A stretch of 64,000 bases of DNA from Lycium barbarum (GCF_019175385.1 NC_083344.1:8036965-8100964), one strand, 5' to 3'. Positions 21,935-34,468 are shown, numbered from the stretch's first letter. Numbers and translations are program-made. Notes: generated from the sequence alone by a model not told the origin.

Positions 21935-24900
21935 AAAGTAGTTTTGTATAAATATACTGGTTATGGTGATCTTATGACGAATCAATTACTCTTCTATCAT
22001 GTCGTGTCTCTCCTTGCTTAACTTAATACCATTCTCCACTTGACACCGATTAACATTGAATTTCAAAAGAAGGTGGTCATAATTTAGATACTTCCATAAC
22101 TGGCTGCAACTTACTATATCCATCTACGCTTGAAGCTTAAGTTGAGTTTTTCTTGTTGTGGAGTCATCTTTCCTTTTGGGTAGTTTTACTATTACATATC
22201 GGTTCCTCTTGTTCTCTCTTCTAATTCTTATAGGTCTACCTCCACTCTCCATTTAGGTTGCATAGTCCGCAACTTACATCTGTCTTGGAGTCATCATTTT
22301 AATCCTCTGACACGCACTTTCTATAACATTCCCTGTGAATAGTCGAAAATGAGTTTTCTTCTTAGTAATGAATCCCGGCTGCAATATTCCCTTGACACCT
22401 GAGGAATATCCTTTCAAGAGATATAAGTGAGTCACTCTCCTGATATAATTCTTCTTGATACTTAAATTCGTCGATCCTCTTTCTTTTGCCTCAACTAGTC
22501 TAGAACCCTTTCGTCCATCGTATAGTCATTACCTCCATACTCACATTATTAAATCAACCATATAAATCATTTGTTACATACTGATACCATGTCATCCTTT
22601 AACCTTTTGCGATTACGTAATAATTAGGAACCTTCTTCTTATCTTTAGAATCCTCTCCGGGTGTCTCTTCTCATTTCACTTATATCTGGTCAAAGGTTAA
22701 AATACATGATGATCTCAAGGGATTTTAAATCCCATGTTAATCGTGTACCATAATAAATTTCCCAAAGCACTCTTTTGAGGTAAATACTCGCATCACATCT
22801 TGAGTGAACACTGATATAGGTAATTTTCCCCTATAGCACCCCTATCATCACATTGATGTAATATCTCTCCTTTGTCATATGCCCATTTTTTAAATCTGTT
22901 TTATAGTTTGCATCACCTTACGAAGTGCTATCTTGAACTTTTCGTCCCTCTTTTGTCCTTCGGTCCATACCTCTTACCATTTCATTCTTACGTCTATGTT
23001 TGTCGTATCACCTCATAATGTCAAGGGTCAATTTCCCTTCATTGTCTAATGTCTATAAACATCTCATCATAGGATAGATGCCTTTGTCATAGTGTTCTTT
23101 GCCACAAATTTATCGAGACCCATAGGTCATTTTACGCATTAGCCCTTTTTAGTAATATAGTTCATAACTAATTCTTATGTTACAACCCAAACTTAAGGTG
23201 CCCGTCCTTTTGTTCGTTCTCTTTAAATTCACTGTCTTCTAGTAACCCGCTCGTTTTGATCGTCTCGCTTAAGCCACTTCATAATTTCCCTTAATCCAAC
23301 TTATAACACTTTAGTCATATTATGTCATGTCGTTTCATGCCGTTTCTTGTCATACTCCTTTCCCTTCCTTTATTCACCCTTTGATTTTTTTTTTCATATC
23401 CTACTGTAGGAGATTTTTCTATCCCTTCTCCTTTGGTACTTGTAAGTCACAATATCATTAGCAAACAACTCTATTGCCAACATCTTAGCCTCTAATCTGG
23501 TATAGCATTGCTATTCTTTATAATATCTCTTAAATTACTCATTTTCATGCTCTTGTCGTATTCTTTCTTTTCAGAAGCACCCACTTTTTAATGTCATATC
23601 ATTCAAGATCTTACAAATAATTCTCAGCACTGTTTCAAATACCATCCTGACTTCTATCCGTTTATTGCTGGCTTTCAGATCTTACCTACTTGTTTCAGCG
23701 AGGGATCTCACTTGAAGTTTAAGCATTTATATCAAATATATTTCAGTGTCAATTGTTTCCACCTTACACCTATATTTCTCACACCCGCTTCCCCCCTTAA
23801 GGGTGTACTTATACCATTATTTATTTATATTCTGCTCTATGTCCCTATTTCCAATCTCAATCCTTTTTCTAGCACCCATTCTACCTCGTTGCTCATCTTG
23901 CTATAGTTTGGTCTTTCACAGTTCCGTCACTTATATTACTCGTGTTCTCAGCTATACATGGCATAACCTATTACTGCACTATTATCTCGCTTTCTTCTTA
24001 ATTTCCTTCCTTCAATTAACTCCTTCTTCTCTTGTGCTCGCTATCATTTCTGTTATCGCATAATCTTTACTCTGACCTTTCCCTATAGAAGAACTTCATA
24101 AGTCTTTCTTATTCATTCTATAGCTCGCCTTAATGTTTTAATCACATAGATCACGTCATATCCTTTAGTCACTTCCTCGCTAGGCTTTACTCATTTTCAT
24201 AACAACCCTTATGGTATTCCCATTACATCCTGTTCGTATTCAATCCTATAGCTTAACACTTCTTAACCTTATTCACGACTCTTACTATGATTTAATTACA
24301 CTCTGTGGAGTAGGCGTACTTAACCTTTCACCCCTTCTGATCAATATTTTCCTTAATACACAAGCTGCCATGTCAATACATTTATATTCATCACAATTCT
24401 TCCTCTTCCGTACTCTTATCTCAATCGTACTATTACTCCTTCTAACTACAAACTCGTCGTAATTTATCCCTGCTTATCAATTCAGTCGATATCTTAATAT
24501 AACGCTCTATTAAGATTTGCTAGCCTTTTCTAAATCATCCCTTAGTATCACAAGCCCTTCCAAATTGTCCTAGCATTTCCTTTTTACCATATCGATATCG
24601 ACCTCATAATCACTATTACTATCAATTCAATAGTTAACTTTATTTCTCGAAGTCAGACTTGCAACTTGGTCAAATCCTATCATTACTATTGACACGACCT
24701 TTAAGAAATATTACGAACTTATATCTCATTCCCTCTTTATTCCTAGGAAAATTTGGGCAGAGTCTCTTCTGTATTTCTTAATATCTCAAAACCTGCACGT
24801 AGGAGATACCAACAATGCCTCACAGGGCCAACATATATACATATATATTATCTCGTATCATAGCCGCACAGGGATCCCCATATCAATAACAATATGAAAA

Positions 24901-25316
24901 TGATGAACTTACCTCGTATGTCCAAATCAAACTGTACCTGTTACACTTTCCTGTTTACTTTCCCTTTCAATCTTTAACTGTAGGTTTCAATCATACCTGC
25001 AACATTCATACCGTATCTTACATATACCCTGCTTACCTATCTTTTTATTGATTCCTTCAGCTTCTTCTGCTCACACTTTATAAGTGAACTTATCATCAAT
25101 ATATATACATTATATCCATTTCTTTACTATATTTACAATTACTAACCTTGATGATGGACAGTTTGCCATTATATATATATACAATTTCTGATAACGTAAC
25201 CTCGATGAAATATCTTACCTCTGTAACCCCCAGTAGCATTGTTTACCTTCTCTTGTCAACACCATTCTCCTGCTGAAATCAAAGGTTAGTATATAAGGGA
25301 TATCATTTCCTATCTC
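21935..25316. other. Internal region of element D, non-coding
   Basis: AT- and pyrimidine-rich on the plus strand, with stops in all frames. Small plus-strand ORFs at 23712-24063 have low-complexity Ser/Leu/Phe composition and no known domain. Short AT stretches occur at 24830-24850 and 25160-25180. I see no gag, protease, RT or integrase residues. Confidence 0.6.
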
Positions 25317-25475
25317 TTGGCTCGATCGCACGATCTAGAGTGAGAAGGAAAAGTAACATCCTAAATGTCCTGTAGCTTCCTGTTTATAGATGTGGTTCAC
25401 AACACACCAATAAACAAGACTCTACTAGACACGGTCTGTAGACACTCCGAGGATGAACTGCTCCGATACCACTTT
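25317..25475 (-). other. Element D leader and primer-binding site
   Basis: The minus strand reads TGGTATCGGAGC at 25460-25471 (one mismatch to the initiator-Met site), separated by AAAG from the LTR end. The following 140 bp match the leader of C nearly base for base, for example TAAATGTCCTGTAGCTTCC on the plus strand. Conservation in an element without genes argues that the leader acts in cis. Confidence 0.75.
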
Positions 25476-28374
25476 TGTCATGACCCAGCCTGTGGGCCAT
25501 GACTAGTGCCCGAGCTGGACACCCATATGTATACCTGTTAGACACAATCAGAATGACACTATAGACATCATGGGAATCGACATAGACACAAAGGTCCTCA
25601 ACATCACATATCAAGATAATTTGTCCCCTGCGGAGTCCCAACCAATCACAACGAAATCAAATACGCAAGCCGACGAGGCTGCCATTATATATCATTATAA
25701 TATGCAAGCCGACAAGGCTGCCACCGCATATTAATATACTACGCAAGCCGACAAGGCTGCCACTACGTATCGATAACATATGCAAGCCGGCAAGGCTACC
25801 GCAACCAACAGAAACATTCACAACAACTATATAGACACAGCTGACCATAATCTATATACAACCCACACACATGTCTACAGACCTCGAAGAGTACTAGTAG
25901 TGAAATATGACGGGGCAGGGCCCCGTCGTACCCTTGGACAACCATATATAAATACATCAGAAGATCTGTACCAAAATTCTAGGCTCCGGAACAACGGAGC
26001 TCTCCAAGACAGCTGACAGGAAATCCTAAGCTGGGGAATCATCGAATTGAGCGTTTGTACCTGCGGGCATGAAACGCAGCCCCCCGAAGAAAGGGGGTCA
26101 GTACGGAATATGTACTGAGTATATAAAGCATAAGAACATCAAGTACATATGAATCATGAAAACCTGCCTCAATAATGGAATGCATTTGTGGCTAACATTT
26201 GAGAATATCTACATAACTCTATATGACAGAAACTGACTCTACGGCGTATGATAGGCATAGATTACAATATAACTGATAGTGCTGTGGAACGTACAGCCCG
26301 ATCCAAATATAATAGAATATGTTAGTGCCGAGGAACGTACGGCCCGATCCATATATAAAATAATATGTTAGTGCCGAGGAACGTACGGCCCGATCCATAT
26401 ATAATATAATATGTTAGTGCCGAGGAACGTACGGCCCGATCCATATATAATATAATATGTTAGTGCCGAGGAATGTACGGCCCGATCCATATATAATATA
26501 ATATATAAATGTATGTAAGACTCGGAAAAGGATACTCCGAACTCCTCTGGTGACATAAGAAGCTAGTATGATAAGTCTCTGGGAGTTATGGACATAAAAT
26601 ATAGGAGGACAAGGATACAAATATCTCTACACTTTCTAAGAACAGAGTCTTTGGAACTTGCTTGCTCACTGTGTTCGTTCATATGATAGGGATCATGCCA
26701 AAAAGAAAGAAAGGATAACTTTACATACCTTGTCGCTTCTCAAGTTAACCATAACTTAGGTCTCGGGCTTCACCAATCTACAAACAATACCAAATATGCC
26801 AATAATCAAATTAGGATACTCTTTCAAACCAATCCTTAATTACTTAGAAATCTAACGATATTCGGGTAGCATCTACCTTAAAACTTAATAATCCTTGGAA
26901 TTCCAACTTAGCCATAATATCGATCACAATACCAATAATAATATCAACAAATACTTATCCAAATGAAATTGAATCCGTCCTTAAATCACTTTTAAAACAA
27001 CCCAATATAAATTCCTATACCGATGCTTGTATACACTTCTATATTTTCGTATATACGTAGTATAACAACAAACACAACAACAACAACTATAGCCAATCCC
27101 ACGATATTCCAGCACACCAAACAATTTATAACAACCTCTAAACAGTCCACATGATAACAATAACAATTTATCCGATTTCCCGCAAATAATTTCGTAGTTC
27201 TCGTCTCTCAATTTAACTATGACCTGGACGAATTTAACTATATCTAGTAGAGGAGAATTATTACCTTATATTCCAAGAAGTACTCTTCTTCAACCTCACT
27301 TCACGTCGAAGAAAGCCCGAATTCAACAACGCGATAAAACGGAACAACGAAACCGAAGCGGTGCGCAAAACCCATATGTTTTTCTTAACTAGAATTAATA
27401 TTTGATGTCATGAAATATTCATGTGCTGCTATGTAGAGGAAAACATGTTGCTGCCGACGTCTTGCTCTTCAAGCTGATTCTCAAAGCCAAAGTTGTTGCT
27501 AACGTTTTGCTCCCCCAAGTCAATTCTCAAGGATTAAACAATAGCTACTACACAAGTACATAATGAAGTTGCTAAGCCCAAAGACCTCTCAAGGTTGCTG
27601 GTCACATTTTTGTTGGGAGAAATTAATAGGAGAATGAGACCACCTCTCTTGTCATTACTTAACAGAAACATTATGTGACTTAATTACCTAGTAGATCATG
27701 GGGTCCAATATGTTACCTCATCACTTTGTAGTTAATTGTAAGGATGCCACCACTAATATGTGACCCTTAGTCATATTTTTCAGCCCACCACGTGTCAAGC
27801 CCCATTTCCATGCACATCTATGATCTGTTAGTTAATTTAATAATGCCCCGTTAAAATCCAATGCTTAATAATTTATCCGCATAATTAATTTTTTGATCTC
27901 AATCCACTTAAACATGGACCACTTTAACACATTTCATATACTTATTATCATAATCATGAGATATAGCATTTGTCCATAGTCTCATTTGCCACACATAAAA
28001 TTATTATTTTCAATCATCGATGTCACTCTTTACCGTCTTAAATTATTTCGGGACTTCATCCTTTTATACACCGATTTCTTAATTTGCATGCTTGAATATG
28101 ATCAAATCCTCCATGCTCGGGTAAATTTTCTCATGTTGGACGTTTCAATTTCCCGGTCCAAAATGCAGGATATTATAGCTTGGACCGTATTTCATTCAAA
28201 TAAATTTCAAACCTCGACGAAACTTATTTTCTTCAATGTGCTTAACTTCTAACATTTCCAATGCGTATGTACCATCACTCTAATCACCTATAAGCTTGAG
28301 GGATAACCACGTTTTCGTTAGTAGTGTCATTTAACTCGCACGCTTTCCAATGCACAAAAATATGGGATGCAACA
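25476..28374 (-). repeat. 5' LTR of element D
   Basis: TGTCATGACCC to GGGATGCAACA. Near-identical to 18921-21897. The 46-bp array has four units here (26297-26480, plus a partial) instead of six. The hairpin TCAGTAC-N7-GTACTGA is at 26098-26118. Confidence 0.88.
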
Positions 28375-29884
28375 TGTTCTTGGCTTATATTCGATATCAT
28401 ATCCGGTAATCTCTACGACCCATTTGGTCAGTCTACTTGATAACTCCGATTTATGCATGACATATTTTAGCGGGTAAGTAGTTATTACACATATCGTATG
28501 GCATTGAAAGTAAGGTCTAAGCTTTCTTGACACACTTACCAATTCCAAGGCCAACTTTTCGAGGTGCGGATAGCAAGTCTCTGCATCCCCTAAAGTTATA
28601 CTCACATAATATATTGGGAATTGCGTACCTGCTTCTTCTCGGACCAAAACACCGCTTACCGCTACCTCGGACACGGCAAGGTATAGAAACAACTGTTCGT
28701 TTGCCTTCGGTGTGTGCAGCAGAGGTAGGCTCAATATGTATCTTTTTAGTTCGTGCAAATCCTTTTGACATTCCAGTGTCCAGACGAAGTCATTAGTAGT
28801 GAGAAGAAACGGTGACTCTTATCGGAAGACCTCGAAATGAAACAGCTCAGTACTGTTATCCTTCCGGTGGGCCTTTGTACGACCTTAACATTGTTCACTA
28901 TCTCAATATCTTTGATGGCTTTGATCTTGTCCGGGTTAATTTCAATTCCCCGGTTCGACACCATGAAGCCTAAAAATATCCCTGATCGGACACTGAAGGC
29001 ACATTTCTCCCGGTTAAGCTTCATGTTGTATTTGCGAAGTACATTAAAGGTATGCTGCAAATATTTCAAATGGTCCTCTGTTTCCAGGGACTTGACTTGC
29101 ATGTCATCAATATAAACTTCCATTATTTTCCCTATCTGTTCTTCGAATATTCTATTAACTAGGCGTTAGTATGTTGCTCCGGCATTTTTAACCCGAATGG
29201 CATGATATTATAACAGTATGTCCCATATTGGGTAATAAAGAATGTTTTCTCTTGGTCCTTCGGGTGCATCCGGATTTGGTTGTACCCAGAGTAAGCATCG
29301 AGAAAACTTAACATCTCATACCTGGCCGTGGAATCGATCATTCGATCGATATGTGGCATCGAAAACGAATCCTTCGGGCATTCTTTGTTCAAATCCTTAT
29401 AGTCAATACACATTATAAATTTATTACCTTTCTTTAGCGCCACCACTACATTATCCAGCCAGTCCGGGTGTCTTACCTCCCGAATAGTGCCTATTTTTAA
29501 AAGCTTTATTACCTCCTCTTTTACGAAAGCATGTTTCGGCTCGGCCATCGGTCTCTTTTTCTGCTTCACGGGGGGAAATCTCCTATCGAAGCCGAGCTTA
29601 TGAGTCGTGACTTCCGGTGGCACACCTGTGATGTATATATGGGACCATGCAAAACAATCAACATTAGCTTGAAGAAATTTAATTAACTTGTCCTTGAGCT
29701 CCGAGGTTAATCCCGTACCTAGGTATACCTTTCTATCCGGTAGATATTCGAACAAGATGACTTCTTCTAGCTCCTCCATGGTAGATTTGGTTGCATCCAA
29801 GTCATTCGGTAATACAAACGATCTGGGCACGCTGAAATCGTCCTCTTCACCAACCGGGCCCGATCCCTTTTGCTCCGCTTTCAA
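28375..29884 (-). pseudogene. Element B reverse transcriptase and first RNase H
   Basis: Reading leftwards from 29884: an RT leader (GTGLTSELKDKL, VDCFAWSH), then RT with CIDYKDLNKECPKDSF, LSFLDAYSGYNQIRM (catalytic Asp) and YNIMPFGLK. A one-base shift in the A-run near 29180 and a stop follow. The frame resumes with VYIDDMQVKS (catalytic DD, near 29115), HLKYLQHTF and FLGFMVSNRGIEINPDK. After further shifts the first RNase H (28758-28375) reads LFLYLAVSEVAVSGVLVREE and YPHLEKLALELV. It keeps the Tat form in which the usual first Asp is absent. The frame ends at YKPRT, where D is inserted. Confidence 0.85.
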
Positions 29885-29902
29885 ACCCGTATCCTTTAAT
29901 TG

Positions 29903-30349
29903 CTATTTGGTGTCCTTGTCTCCGATTAATTCATCATCTCTTTGATCCGGCTTTTTTGAAAAAAATGGCGCTTTCTCGACCGCAAACATCTCCCTTGCAG
30001 CGGGCTGTTCACCTCGGATAGTTTTTATCCCCTCGGGGTTCGGGAACTTCAGGAACTGGTGTAGTGTTGATGGTATTGCTCTCATATCTCCCTCGATGAC
30101 GTAGAATACCGTCTGCTGTATGGTGCCATCAATGTTGACCGGCAAATAAATTTCTCCCTTCGTGATTTCACTTGCCATATTGAACCCACTGAGTACTCGG
30201 GCTACCGGTACAATCTGGTCGAGTAGCCTTAGCTGTTCTACCACTCTCCACAGGATGATGTTGGCCAAACTACCTGGGTCAATTAAAATACGTTTAACTT
30301 GTGAGTTGAAAATAAGGATAGAAATTACCAATGTATCATTGTGCGGCTG
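29903..30349 (-). pseudogene. Element B aspartic protease region
   Basis: The minus-strand ORF contains RILIDPGSLANIILW, where DPGS stands for the D(S/T)G protease site, and then GFNMASEITKGEIYLPV and FYVIEGDMRAI. Proteases of this type cut the gag-pol polyprotein. It ends near 29903 in an acidic linker (DQRDDELIGDKDTK). The preceding gag joins here directly. Confidence 0.75.
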
Positions 30350-31327
30350 AATGATGCCTTTTGTTCCCTTTGGAATCGTTTCACAAATTCTCGTAACAAC
30401 TCATCTTCCCTTTGGGCTATTTGGAAGGTGTCTGTCTTCCGAGCTTGCACCTTTTACCTCCCGCATGGGCTTTGATGAACACATCTGCGAGCATTTCGAA
30501 GGAAGTGATGGAATGCTTGGGCAGATGGTCATACCAGGTCAACGCTCATTTTGATAATATTTCCCCAAATGTTTTCAACAGCACGGACTCAATTTCATCC
30601 TCTTCGACATCATTGCCTTTTATGGCACAGGTGTACGAAGTCACGTGCTCCTGTGGGTCCGTTGTACCATCGTATTTCTGTGTATCCAGCATCTTGAACC
30701 TCTTTGGGATTTACTTCGGAGCCGCACTAGGAGGGAAAGGCCTTTGAATGTACCTCTTTGAATCCAGCCCTTTCAGAATCGGTGGAGCTCCCGGGATCTA
30801 ATCCACCCGAGGGTTATACGTTTCCACCCTCTTCTCTGTTGAATCCACCCCCTTTGCCAAGGTTTCGAGCATCTTCAAAACTTCGGTGGTTGATCCAGCT
30901 CTGGATCCGTTACTCTCGACTATCCGCGTTTCGTCCCACCTTGCTTCGGTGACCCCTTTTGACCTTTCTGGAGTTGCCTTGTCATTTTTGCTCCGCAGCT
31001 GAGCTATTGCAATCCCCTGTTCAGCTATAGCGGTCCCCTATTCCTGCAACATTTCAAATATTAAACGTAAGTTAATCTCATCCGGAGTATCCGGTGTTTT
31101 CCGACCTTGAGCCTGGATAAAGTAATTGAGTTATGAGTATTCAAAGGATCAGTGGCCGGAAAAGCGGTATTCTCCTGATTCACAGTATTCTGCAGGTCGA
31201 GGCCTTTTCTCGAATCAACAGAGTTCGGGTCGACTGGATCTGCAGGTAGGTTTCGTAGCCCACTGTTCTCGTTTTCAGCCACAATTTCGTTGTTGTTGAC
31301 ATGACCAGACTGTTCGCTGCTTGCCAT
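30350..31327 (-). pseudogene. Element B gag, C-terminal half deleted
   Basis: It starts at ATG 31327 (MASSEQSGHVNNNEIVAENE), about 80 bp from the primer site, and is open to 31061. Broken frames then give a glutamine-rich linker and the Tat gag core: KYDGTTDPQEHVTSY, LTWYDHLP, MLADVFIKAHAG, EFVKRFQREQ. After RFQREQ the sequence jumps to the segment before protease (IIQPHNDTLV), so the end of gag and any zinc knuckle are absent. Several stops are present. Confidence 0.75.
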
Positions 31328-31411
31328 TTTGTCTATTTTTTGTGAAAATTAGCAGATTCCTCAATCAATGGGTACAAGAAGAAGCAAAGATTAAAAAACC
31401 ACTATTAACCT

Positions 31412-31433
31412 GGCCCCACGGTGGGCGCCAAAC
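31412..31433 (-). other. Primer-binding region of element B
   Basis: The minus strand, directly after LTR end GGTAAACA and GTT, reads TGGCGCCCACCGTGGGGCC. It occupies the primer site position and begins TGGCGCC as many plant gypsy primer sites do; I do not assign the tRNA. Confidence 0.65.
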
Positions 31434-31544
31434 TGTTTACCCCGGATTTGGTAACAATTAAATTTGTAAGTGTGGTATAGGATATGTGGATGAATTTTAA
31501 TCTATTTGGTTGATGTGAAGTGTCAATGGATTTGTTTGTTGCAA

Positions 31545-31606
<62 letters not shown>

Positions 31607-32180
31607 AGTGCCTTATTGCTGTGAGAACGTGTATGTGATTGGTGTTTTATGCCAAATATGTATATTAAGAAATATGTTATACTGAATGAATGAGTAAAGC
31701 TAAAGAACACCACAAATCCGGACCAATATCATAGAGAGAGAGAGAGAGAGAGCTTCAATATATTTGACTATTACAATGTTGAGATCTGAAAAAGCTAACC
31801 CCAAAAAGGGGGAGAATGTCCTCTATTTATAGGTATGCCTTATGGGCCTTTAATGCAACACAAAGGCCCTTATGAATAAAGAAACCCTAAAAAAGATAAG
31901 GTAGGACCGTATGGTCTGACACCCGTACGGTTGTCAGTACAAAATGGTAGAACAGTTTCCTGACGCGTGGCAACATTGCAACCGGTTAACCGGACCAATA
32001 GACACATTGATCTTAGATCGGCGTATCCGGACCAACGGACACGATTTCCTTATCTCGGGTCAATTGCATCCGGTACGATACCCGGTGTGAAGAAAAGATC
32101 GAACATGCTCGTGCCCATTTGGACTTACCCTCAACTCCGGATTCATCGGTCATACATTGACCCGGTTTTAACCATATACA
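31434..32180 (-). repeat. 5' LTR of element B
   Basis: TGTTTACCCCGG to ACCATATACA, with the target duplication AACTT beyond. TATA box on the minus strand (TATAAATAG) at 31823-31831. A TA dinucleotide run at 31544-31603 and a GA run near 31735-31750 have expanded relative to the other LTR. Confidence 0.88.
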
Positions 32181-32185
32181 AACTT

Positions 32186-33040
32186 CACTTCAAACAAAAT
32201 TTGTAGAATTTGTCGGGATGGTCTCTCATGTGTTTTCTTGTTTTATTATCATATATGCCAATATATGATGTACTCAGTCATCTCGTCAATACTTTTAGCT
32301 TATACTTGACGACCTAGTGACTATCTGATTAAAAAAAAAAATTCTTGATACAGTTAGTTGCTTGTGCTGGTACCCCTCTTTTCACCATTGTTGTATTCTA
32401 GTTTGTGGCTTGTGGTATTTGCTTGCCGTAGTTTGTATCTGTTGTTGCTGTCGGACAGGATGCTATGGTTACTCTCGAACTACTTATGCACTTTCTGTTA
32501 CTTGTATCGTTTCAGTCTTTTGCCCAGAATAAGTGAACATGTGATCTTTTATTCCAGTCTTTCAATACCAATTGAGGCCAATAAGAAAGTAAATAATGAT
32601 ATTCTCTAGCTTGCTTTGGTGGATTTTGGAATATGAAACTACATAATACTATTATTGTTTTAGGTAATGTTTATTCATCATCCTTAAAAAGAAAAAGAGG
32701 AGAAGAAAACAGAGCAGATTCAAAAATAACAATGACTTTTTCTTGGTATAAATCTGCTTACAACTAATCCTATTGGAGAATGATCGAGATTCTTTTCTTT
32801 AGTTTACAGAGAATATTGAAACTTCTAATCATATATGTCATGAAGCCCATTTCATCTTTCTGTTAGGATTAGCTTGTGAAAAGAAAAGCCTAGAGTATGG
32901 TGTTTGTGAATTTTCACTTGTCTTTTTCTTGGGGAACTATTTGGTTGAGATGTTTTAGAGAAGAAAAATATAAAATGTTATGGAGAAGTTAAAACATAGT
33001 TGTGGATGTTCTACTGGACAATTGTCACATTTCTTTTGAT

Positions 33041-33090
<50 letters not shown>

Positions 33091-33414
33091 TTTGTGAACA
33101 TTTTGCTTAATCATTTATTTAACATTTTTTGTAAGTGAAGAAAATGAACAAGGGGTAGGCAAAAGAAGTGAAGACCTTACTTAAGAGTATAGGTTGATCA
33201 TTGCTAGATGTTCACATGTTTTAAGATCTTTTATTTTAGATTTTTTTTGCAAACTTATGTATCTAACTCTTGAATGTCAATTTTTTTATACGTTTTTCTT
33301 TTATATATGCATGATATTAGTTCGATATTTTGAATTATGATTTTGTTGATAAACTGTTTTCTTTCAAAAAATTTATAAATTTTAGTGTAGTATATTTTGT
33401 TATATAGCTAATAA
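32186..33414. other. Unique AT-rich DNA with a TA microsatellite
   Basis: Continues the sequence interrupted by B. No convincing gene; a plus-strand ORF at 32358-32609 is Leu/Ser-rich and without known motifs. A (TA)n run of about 43 bp lies at 33046-33088. Confidence 0.5.
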
Positions 33415-33709
33415 ATAAGACGTTGCAACAGCCCCAAATACACGTTGCAATAGCTCCAAATAACCGTTGCTATAGCCCCACAAAATTGTTGCATAAAGTA
33501 ATATTGCAACGGTTTTGAGCGGTTCCATTTAATTAAACAAGCGTTGCAGTAGCTTTACCTATAGCAGCGGTTACAGACCCCGTTGGAATAGGGCTATTGC
33601 AACGCCTTGAGGTGCAACGGACCCCTAAACCATTGCGATAGGTCCATTGCTACGGTTTTCATTTTATTGCAACCGTTTTTGAGGCGTTGCTGTAGGCCTA
33701 TTTTCTAGT
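33415..33709 (-). mobile_element. CACTA-like transposon end with sub-terminal repeats
   Basis: About ten variants of GTTGCAATAGC or TTGCAACGG occur in both orientations. Read from 33709 on the minus strand the segment begins TACTAGAAAATAGGCC, close to the CACTA.GAAAA ends of plant En/Spm elements. Only one end is visible and there is no transposase, so it is a fragment or a short derivative. Confidence 0.5.
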
Positions 33710-33724
33710 AATTATCCAATTTAA

Positions 33725-33925
33725 CAACACTTTTTGATGGAGAAAAAATGCACATGATTTAACGGTGATTTTAGATTGAGAAAAGTGTACGTGATTTAAT
33801 GATACTTTTAGATGTAGAAAAATGCACATGACTTTCACACAGTTTATTAATGCTTTTAGATGGAGAAAAATGCATACGACTTAACAATGATTTTAAACGG
33901 AGAAAAAGGCACATGACGTGGTGCT
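33725..33925. repeat. Degenerate repeats of about 40-65 bp
   Basis: Four to five copies of a unit of the form TTTTAGATGGAGAAAAATGC-ACATGA-TTAA follow the CACTA-like end. Copies are diverged; no function is evident. A similar phrase occurs once near 49040. Confidence 0.55.
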
Positions 33926-33993
33926 TATTTAATGTTACTGCACTGTGCCAACTCGAATTCATTTTTTATTTTTGATATGCACTAAAGAGCCCG

Positions 33994-34468
33994 TGTTATG
34001 TCCGCGATTGAATTGAGAATTTACCTAAATTGGGAATTAGGGTTATCAATTAAAGAGACACGTGTACGCTTGAGAGGAGGATTGGTGTTAAATGAGAAGC
34101 TAATCAAATGGTGGAGATTAAGTCGCGATGGACGAGGGCATTCAATTCATCTTAACCGACTTTCAGCTCAATAGATATTCTAATTGATTAGGAGAGGGTC
34201 ATAATTCATAAATGACATATACCGGTATTCTTCTTCCACAAATTTCTCTCTCGATCTCTTTCTCTCTTCTTCCTTCCTAAATTCTTCCTAATTTCTCCAT
34301 CTCTTGTTTAACAAGAACTTCAATTATCCAGTCAGGCAAGCTAAGGAGATATTAGTTAGTTACTACAGTTCTATTGTAATAATCCTTGTAATTGATCAAA
34401 TCATTGAGCAATAAAAATTCTTTTTCTGCCCTAATTTCATTCTTAATTCTTAAGCACATTACAACCTG
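33994..34468 (+). repeat. Possible copia-type solo LTR
   Basis: Starts TGTTATGTCC, has a TATA-like ACATATACC near 34217, a TC-rich leader, TAATAATCC then a polyadenylation-like CAATAAAAA near 34410, and could end CACATTACA. No target duplication was found, so ends and identity are uncertain. Confidence 0.25.

Larger units (their letters stand above)
18921..28374 (-). mobile_element. Element D: large non-autonomous LTR retrotransposon (LARD-like) without coding sequence
   Basis: Inserted in element B with the duplication TGTTC at 18916-18920 and 28375-28379. It has LTRs of 2,977 and 2,899 bp and an internal region of about 3.6 kb. The primer site, leader, polypurine tract and hairpin match those of C, but no gag or pol residues are recognisable on either strand. 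Removing D rejoins the B pol frame exactly (YKPRT / AIKSQ). It must have been moved by proteins made elsewhere, most simply a C-like relative. Confidence 0.88.
5869..32180 (-). mobile_element. Element B: complete Tat-type Ty3/gypsy retrotransposon carrying nested insertions
   Basis: Minus-strand element with LTRs at 5869-6513 (3') and 31434-32180 (5'), flanked by the 5-bp duplication AACTT at 5864-5868 and 32181-32185. Reading right to left it has a primer site, gag, protease, RT, RNase H, a second RNase H (the Tat hallmark), the integrase C-terminal part, a spacer and an antisense gene. It is interrupted by C (10992-16173), T (about 16851-18347) and D (18921-28374). Without these it is about 10 kb. 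The gag C-terminus and integrase N-terminus are deleted and the frame is broken repeatedly, so it is dead. Confidence 0.9.

Noticed and set aside
23712..24462. Small plus-strand ORFs with hydrophobic Ser/Leu/Phe residues in the D interior
   Set aside because: Composition follows the pyrimidine-rich strand; short, overlapping in different frames, no motif, antisense to the element.
31405..31713. Minus-strand ORF of 102 codons with poly-Ile/Tyr
   Set aside because: Produced by the TA microsatellite in the 5' LTR of B.
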